This document shows, piece by piece, positions 7,862 through 11,312 of a stretch of DNA of 11,312 nt. This stretch comes from Nitrospirota bacterium (GTDB taxonomy: Bacteria; Nitrospirota; UBA9217), in contig JAJYKN010000008.1 of NCBI GenBank assembly GCA_021788515.1, positions 1-11,312 on the forward strand, given 5' to 3'. The notes beneath the pieces were generated by a model, which ran no database searches, was not told where the DNA came from, and worked only from the letters and a program-made list of their open reading frames with translations. How positions within the stretch are numbered: position 1 is the first letter of the stretch; every line of letters begins with the position of its first letter. The position numbers and the translations under genes are program-made.

Positions 7862-8093
7862 ATTCCTTTGGGGTTCGACTGTGGCAGCATTTGCCCTAAA
7901 AAAAGCATCCGGACGCAGACTTCGTCGTGAGCTCAGTCGAACGACAACATCGGATAAGCGCGGATTAAGACAAACAAAAATCCGTCACGTAATAAAGAAA
8001 CTCTCCCAAACGGTGACCAGGCTTTCCATCGCACTGTCTAGTTTCTCTCTGCGAAAATCCGCGTTCATCAGCGTCCAATTGCCGGTTCCCGGT
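7862..8093. repeat. Convergent intergenic region with repeat-like fragments
   Basis: No gene is supported here. GTTCGACT (7873-7880) is inverted as AGTCGAAC (7935-7942), bounding a 70-bp unit. CGCGGATT (7959-7966) is inverted as AATCCGCG (8056-8063). From memory, both kinds of string resemble motifs scattered between genes in some environmental bacterial genomes. They look like decayed intergenic repeats. The run of T at the right end encodes the C-terminal lysines of deoC. Confidence 0.4.
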
Positions 8094-8765
8094 TCATTTT
8101 TTTTTCAGATATTCTTCCATGATGGCGACGCCGGAACTGGTGCCGATGCGTTCCGCGCCCGCATCGACCAGCGCCGTCAGTGACGCAAGGTCCTTGATCC
8201 CGCCGGAGGCCTTGATGCGGCACGCTGATCCGATGGCCTGGCGGATCAGCCTGATGTCGTCCATGGTTGCGCCGCGCGGTCCGTAGCCGGTCGACGTCTT
8301 GATGAATTCAGCCTTGGCAGCAACCGCGACCTGGCAAACACGGGTGATCTCGTCGGGCGTGAGGCTCCCCGTCTCGATGATGACCTTGTGGACTTTCTGG
8401 GGGGTCATGGCAATAACGTTCTTGATGTCCACCTCCACCGCATCAAAGCGGCCGGACTTCACCATGCCGATGTTCACCACGATGTCGAGCTCGACGGCCC
8501 CGTTCTTCATGGCCTCCATGGCTTCGACGATCTTCACCGTCGTCGTGCTCGCCCCGTGGGGGAAGCCCACGACGGAGCAGACCTTGACCAGCGAGCCGGC
8601 CAGGAGGTCCCGGGCGCGGGCAACGTTGCCGCTCTGCACCACGACACAGGCAAAGCCGTACTTCTTCGCGTCCGCGCATGCCTGCGCAAGGTCGTCGAGC
8701 GTAGCGTCGGGCCGGACCAGCGTATGGTCGATGACGTACGCTAACTGGCCTGCGTCTTTAAACAT
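8094..8765 (-). CDS. deoC: Deoxyribose-phosphate aldolase
   Basis: DeoC reversibly cleaves 2-deoxyribose 5-phosphate to glyceraldehyde 3-phosphate and acetaldehyde, the last step of deoxynucleoside catabolism, in the cytoplasm. The 223-aa protein is a class I aldolase TIM barrel. The Schiff-base Lys156 lies in FIKTSTG, the assisting Lys185 in IKASGGI, and Asp94 in ELDIVVNIG, matching Lys167, Lys201 and Asp102 of E. coli DeoC. The phosphate-site region GGIKDL and GTSSG is present. Small departures from the common family pattern are VVVQSGNV in place of a VNP-type segment and GFPHGA in place of GFPLGA. The ATG lies 25 bp inside the upstream aminotransferase gene with GAGGTG five bases before it, so translation is probably coupled. 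No other deo genes are nearby. Confidence 0.95.
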   Translation of the reverse strand: MFKDAGQLAYVIDHTLVRPDATLDDLAQACADAKKYGFACVVVQSGNVARARDLLAGSLVKVCSVVGFPHGASTTTVKIVEAMEAMKNGAVELDIVVNIGMVKSGRFDAVEVDIKNVIAMTPQKVHKVIIETGSLTPDEITRVCQVAVAAKAEFIKTSTGYGPRGATMDDIRLIRQAIGSACRIKASGGIKDLASLTALVDAGAERIGTSSGVAIMEEYLKKK

Positions 8766-9613
8766 GCAAGCACCTCTTTCTTATACGCTTGAAGCAGCGA
8801 CGCGGTGATTGGTCCGGGCTTGCCGTTCCCCACGGCTTTTTTATCTATCTTCGTGACCGGCATGATCTCCATCGTGGTATTGGTGATGAAACACTCGTCG
8901 GCAGCAGAGAGGCTTCGGGGCAGGAGCAGGATCTCTTTGACCGGCATCTTCTTTTTCTTTGCAAGGCGGAGCACCAGATCGCGTGTCACGCCCTCGAGAA
9001 TGCCCGTGTCCGGATGGGGAGTGTACAGGTCGCCTTTCTTGACTATGAAGATGTTGCTGATGGTCCCCTCCGCCACATGGCCTTCCCAGTTCAGCATGAT
9101 CCCTTCGAAAGCGCCGGCCTTGACGGTTTCGATCTTGGCCAGGATGTTGTTCAAAAAGTTCGTGGCCTTGACCGACGGCGGCAATGCGAGCGGGTGGTTA
9201 CGCCGCGTTTTCACGATGGCCGCGGCCACGCCGCGCTCGTAGTATTCCGCGGGGTAGTCGTGGAACGGCCTGGTCACGATCACCATGGTGGGCGCCGGAC
9301 AGAGGGCCGGGTCGAGCCCGAGCTCTCCGGGGCCGCGGGAGATATGGAGCCTCACGTAGGCTTCCCGGAGCTTATTGACGTTCAACGATTCAATAAGAGC
9401 ATCGCCTATCTTGTTGATCTGCAGCGGGAGTTTAAGAGCGATGGCGTCGGCGGAGCGTTTCAGGCGGCTAAGGTGCCTCTTGAGGAGAAAGAGCGTTCCT
9501 CCGTAGGCGCGCATGGTTTCGTAGATGCCGTCACCGTACAGAAAGCCATGGTCAAAAACGGAAACCAGGGCCTTCTCCTTGGCGACAAAATGGCCATCAA
9601 GATAGATGAGCAT
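8741..9613 (-). CDS. Class IV PLP-dependent aminotransferase (branched-chain / D-amino acid / aminodeoxychorismate lyase group)
   Basis: This 290-aa fold-type IV PLP enzyme has the family features in order: SVFDHGFLYGDGIYETMRAY (about residues 18-37), VRLHISRGPGELGLDP (87-102), the PLP-binding Lys149 in SVKATNFLNN, AEGTISN with cofactor-contacting Glu182, GILEGVTR (204-211) and FITNTTMEI. GELGLDP is common in bacterial IlvE-like branched-chain aminotransferases, while YGDGIYETMR leans toward D-amino acid aminotransferase or PabC, so the substrate is left open. It overlaps deoC by 25 bp as the first gene of that pair. No Shine-Dalgarno precedes the ATG at 9613, yet the start gives the expected N-terminus (MLIYLDGHFV). 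A TTGACA box upstream suggests its own promoter and possibly a leaderless message. Confidence 0.9.
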   Translation of the reverse strand: MLIYLDGHFVAKEKALVSVFDHGFLYGDGIYETMRAYGGTLFLLKRHLSRLKRSADAIALKLPLQINKIGDALIESLNVNKLREAYVRLHISRGPGELGLDPALCPAPTMVIVTRPFHDYPAEYYERGVAAAIVKTRRNHPLALPPSVKATNFLNNILAKIETVKAGAFEGIMLNWEGHVAEGTISNIFIVKKGDLYTPHPDTGILEGVTRDLVLRLAKKKKMPVKEILLLPRSLSAADECFITNTTMEIMPVTKIDKKAVGNGKPGPITASLLQAYKKEVLACLKTQAS

Positions 9614-9619
9614 GCTGAA

Positions 9620-9648
9620 AAAGTATCATTATTGACCGGGAGTGTCAA
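9620..9648 (-). promoter_or_regulatory. Candidate promoter of the aminotransferase-deoC pair, leaderless geometry
   Basis: On the minus strand a perfect TTGACA (9648-9643) is followed by TACTTT (9625-9620) after 17 bp, or by the better-matching GATACT (9627-9622) after only 15 bp. Either way transcription would begin within a few bases of the ATG at 9613, and no Shine-Dalgarno is seen. Confidence 0.45.
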
Positions 9649-9688
9649 GAAGGAAAGGAGCACAACCGAGGCCCACGGTTTCGTAAAA

Positions 9689-10477
9689 TCACGATTCGCT
9701 GTTTTCATGCAGCCACCGCACGATGCCTGGCAAAAGCTTCCTCGGCGAGGTTCTGACGCTGAACACAATGATCTTATTCAAGAGGCCGGGGATGACCACG
9801 GTTTTGCCTTTCTTCATTGCCTCGTAACCAAAGCGCGCAACGTCTGTTGCCGAGGCCGGCTTTCCAAACCGAAAGAGTCTTGATTGTTCCACTCGTGCCG
9901 CGTTCGCAAAACCGGTTGCCGTGGGACCCGGGCAGAGCACGGTTATTGTTACGCCTGTTCCCCTGAGCTCGTTCGCAATCGCTTCGGAAAAGGAGAGCAC
10001 ATAGGCCTTTGATGCATAGTAAACCGACATAAAGGGACCGGGCTGGAACGCGGCGGTGGAGGCCACGTTAACGATCCTCCCGCTCTTTCGCCCGACCATG
10101 CCTTTCAGGAAGAGTTTCGTCATCTCCGTGAGAGCGGAGATATTGACCGCGATCATTTTTTCTTCTTTCCGCCAGTCGGTCTCGACAAATGCGCCATGGT
10201 CGCCGAAGCCCGCGTTGTTGATCAGGATGTCCACGAAGATGTGCTCGCTTTCGAGCCTGCGAAAAACTTTTTCCGCCGCGCCTGGTTCGGAGAGGTCCTG
10301 CGCCACGACGATTACAGATATTGGTGACGCGGTCTCAAGTTCTTTCTTGATTTCCTTCAGTCTGTCCTTGCTGCGAGCCACCAGCACGAGCGTGGCGCAG
10401 TCCTTTGCCAGGAGCTTCGCAAATTCATATCCGATGCCGCCTGAAGCACCGGTGATCAAAGCAGTTTTACAGTCCAT
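9689..10477 (-). CDS. Short-chain dehydrogenase/reductase (classical SDR, DltE-like)
   Basis: This 262-aa NAD(P)-dependent oxidoreductase has a Rossmann fold. It has the cofactor motif TGASGGIG (residues 9-16), NNAG (87-90), and a full catalytic tetrad: Asn112, Ser140, Tyr153 and Lys157, the last two in YYASK. Arg35 after the second strand (VARSKDR) suggests NADP(H). The PGPTATGF segment is typical of the DltE/YqjQ-like branch, whose substrates are mostly unknown. The C-terminal part (SVRTSPRKLLPGIV) is basic and could touch the membrane. The ATG has GAGGG six bases upstream. It follows the CrtI-like gene by 66 bp with no obvious terminator, so the two may be co-transcribed, suggesting action on a related lipid or isoprenoid substrate. 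That link is inference. Confidence 0.92.
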   Translation of the reverse strand: MDCKTALITGASGGIGYEFAKLLAKDCATLVLVARSKDRLKEIKKELETASPISVIVVAQDLSEPGAAEKVFRRLESEHIFVDILINNAGFGDHGAFVETDWRKEEKMIAVNISALTEMTKLFLKGMVGRKSGRIVNVASTAAFQPGPFMSVYYASKAYVLSFSEAIANELRGTGVTITVLCPGPTATGFANAARVEQSRLFRFGKPASATDVARFGYEAMKKGKTVVIPGLLNKIIVFSVRTSPRKLLPGIVRWLHENSES

Positions 10478-10543
10478 AGAGAACCCTCATGACACATCCT
10501 GGCTATTCCTGACAAAAGCAGGCCTTGTCCTTCGGAAAACAGC

Positions 10544-11312
10544 CTACCTGATCGTCGTAAACTTTTGCTTCTCTTTCTTGCAGATAATCTGCATCACGTT
10601 CCGCCCGCTCATGGCAACAGCCGGCAGACCGCCGCCCGGCTCGACCCAGTGGCCCGCCATGTAGAAATTGTCCAGCCCCGGCAGGGTCTTCCGCATGACC
10701 TTCCCGAAGCTCCATGTCTTTGGCGTAACCTGCCAGCCCTCGAAGCTCCCTTTCCAGTTGCCCGTATACCGAACGAACGTCGTGGGCGAGGATACGTCGC
10801 GCATCTCGACCTGGCCTGCGAGGCCCGGGAAGCGCTGGTCGAGTATCGAGACCACTGCATCGGCAATCTTTTCTTTTTCCGCTTTATACTGCTCGTCGTT
10901 CTGCCGGAGCTTATTCCAGTATTCAAAATTGGTCTGGAGCAAGACCGTCAGCAGGGTTTTCCCTTCCGGAGCGAGCGTGGGGTCGAAGTTGTAGATATGG
11001 ACCGGGAGGTGCTTGTGCTCGACGCCTCCGACCACGAGCGGAGGCGAAAGCTCGAAGAACCTGCCGAGCGCTGCAGCCGGAAGATCGTGAAAAGACCGGT
11101 TCACGCCAAGCGCAACGTAAACGAGCGGTGGAAACGGAATAAGCTTTTCGTAATAATTTCTGACCGTATCATCGACATATTTCCCGTCAAGCATTTCATA
11201 GATGGTCGCGTGCCCGTCGGCAGCAGAGATCACATAGTTGGCCCGATGCTCGGTTCCGTCCTCCAGCCGTATACCCAGGGCTCGTCCGTTCTCGGTAAGG
11301 ATCTTCGCGACC
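10544..11312 (-). CDS. CrtI/phytoene-desaturase-like FAD-dependent oxidoreductase, C-terminal part
   Basis: The gene runs off the right edge and lacks its N-terminus, including the GxGxxG FAD site. The frame is open to the last base: before the GTG at 11233 it continues as ILTENGRALGIRLEDGTEHR and then NYVISAADGH, the strand-loop pattern typical of this superfamily, so 11233 is not the start. The visible part is about 255 residues. Near the C-terminus, FYMAGHWVEPGGGLPAVAMSGR is the second FAD-contacting segment of phytoene desaturase and retinol saturase-like proteins. Such enzymes desaturate or saturate carotenoids or related polyenes, but many bacterial members have unknown substrates. Other carotenoid genes are not in the window. 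The SDR gene follows 66 bp downstream on the same strand. Confidence 0.85.
   Translation of the reverse strand, partial: VAKILTENGRALGIRLEDGTEHRANYVISAADGHATIYEMLDGKYVDDTVRNYYEKLIPFPPLVYVALGVNRSFHDLPAAALGRFFELSPPLVVGGVEHKHLPVHIYNFDPTLAPEGKTLLTVLLQTNFEYWNKLRQNDEQYKAEKEKIADAVVSILDQRFPGLAGQVEMRDVSSPTTFVRYTGNWKGSFEGWQVTPKTWSFGKVMRKTLPGLDNFYMAGHWVEPGGGLPAVAMSGRNVMQIICKKEKQKFTTIR

Noticed and set aside
7881..8183. 100-codon plus-strand frame after lpxC
   Set aside because: It starts in repeat-like intergenic DNA, runs into deoC antisense and shows no family pattern or ribosome binding site.

Overview
The window reads as ordinary chromosome from a Gram-negative bacterium. A stand-alone LpxC shows that lipid A is made. 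Coding DNA is GC-rich, and the intergenic gaps carry short dispersed-repeat debris. The mix of genes (ParC-like topoisomerase, CpXC protein, TPR protein, LpxC, class IV aminotransferase, DeoC, CrtI-like flavoprotein) would suit an uncultured Nitrospirota or Desulfobacterota-type lineage. That placement is an inference; no rRNA or tRNA is present to anchor it.

Layout from left to right. 1-178 is AT-rich (about one third GC) with no recognisable gene. 179-2437 (-) is a topoisomerase IV subunit A-like protein. It is divergent from 2619-3491 (+), a CpXC zinc-cluster protein of unknown function, with back-to-back promoters in the 181-bp gap. 3630-6442 (-) is one apparent operon in the order TPR protein, DppD-like ATPase, DppF-like ATPase. 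The two ATPases belong to a peptide/nickel ABC importer, but no permease or binding protein lies beside them. A 138-bp element with 17-bp perfect inverted ends sits exactly between them. 6443-6896 is a divergent regulatory gap holding a heptanucleotide repeat array and a sigma-54-type promoter match in front of lpxC (6897-7805, +), which ends at a strong terminator. 7862-8093 holds repeat debris between convergent units. 8094-9613 (-) is an overlapping pair, a class IV aminotransferase followed by deoC. 9689-10477 (-) is a short-chain dehydrogenase, and 10544-11312 (-) is the C-terminal part of a CrtI-like FAD oxidoreductase that runs off the window.

The genes do not form one pathway. They cover DNA topology, peptide uptake, lipid A synthesis, deoxynucleoside catabolism, amino-acid transamination and redox chemistry. 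I found no defence system, CRISPR array, phage or complete insertion sequence. The points worth a second look are mostly regulatory or small-element signals: the mini-element inside the ABC operon, the sigma-54 motif at lpxC, two genes that look leaderless, a terminator-shaped hairpin in the parC leader, the heptamer array, and the uncharacterised CpXC protein.
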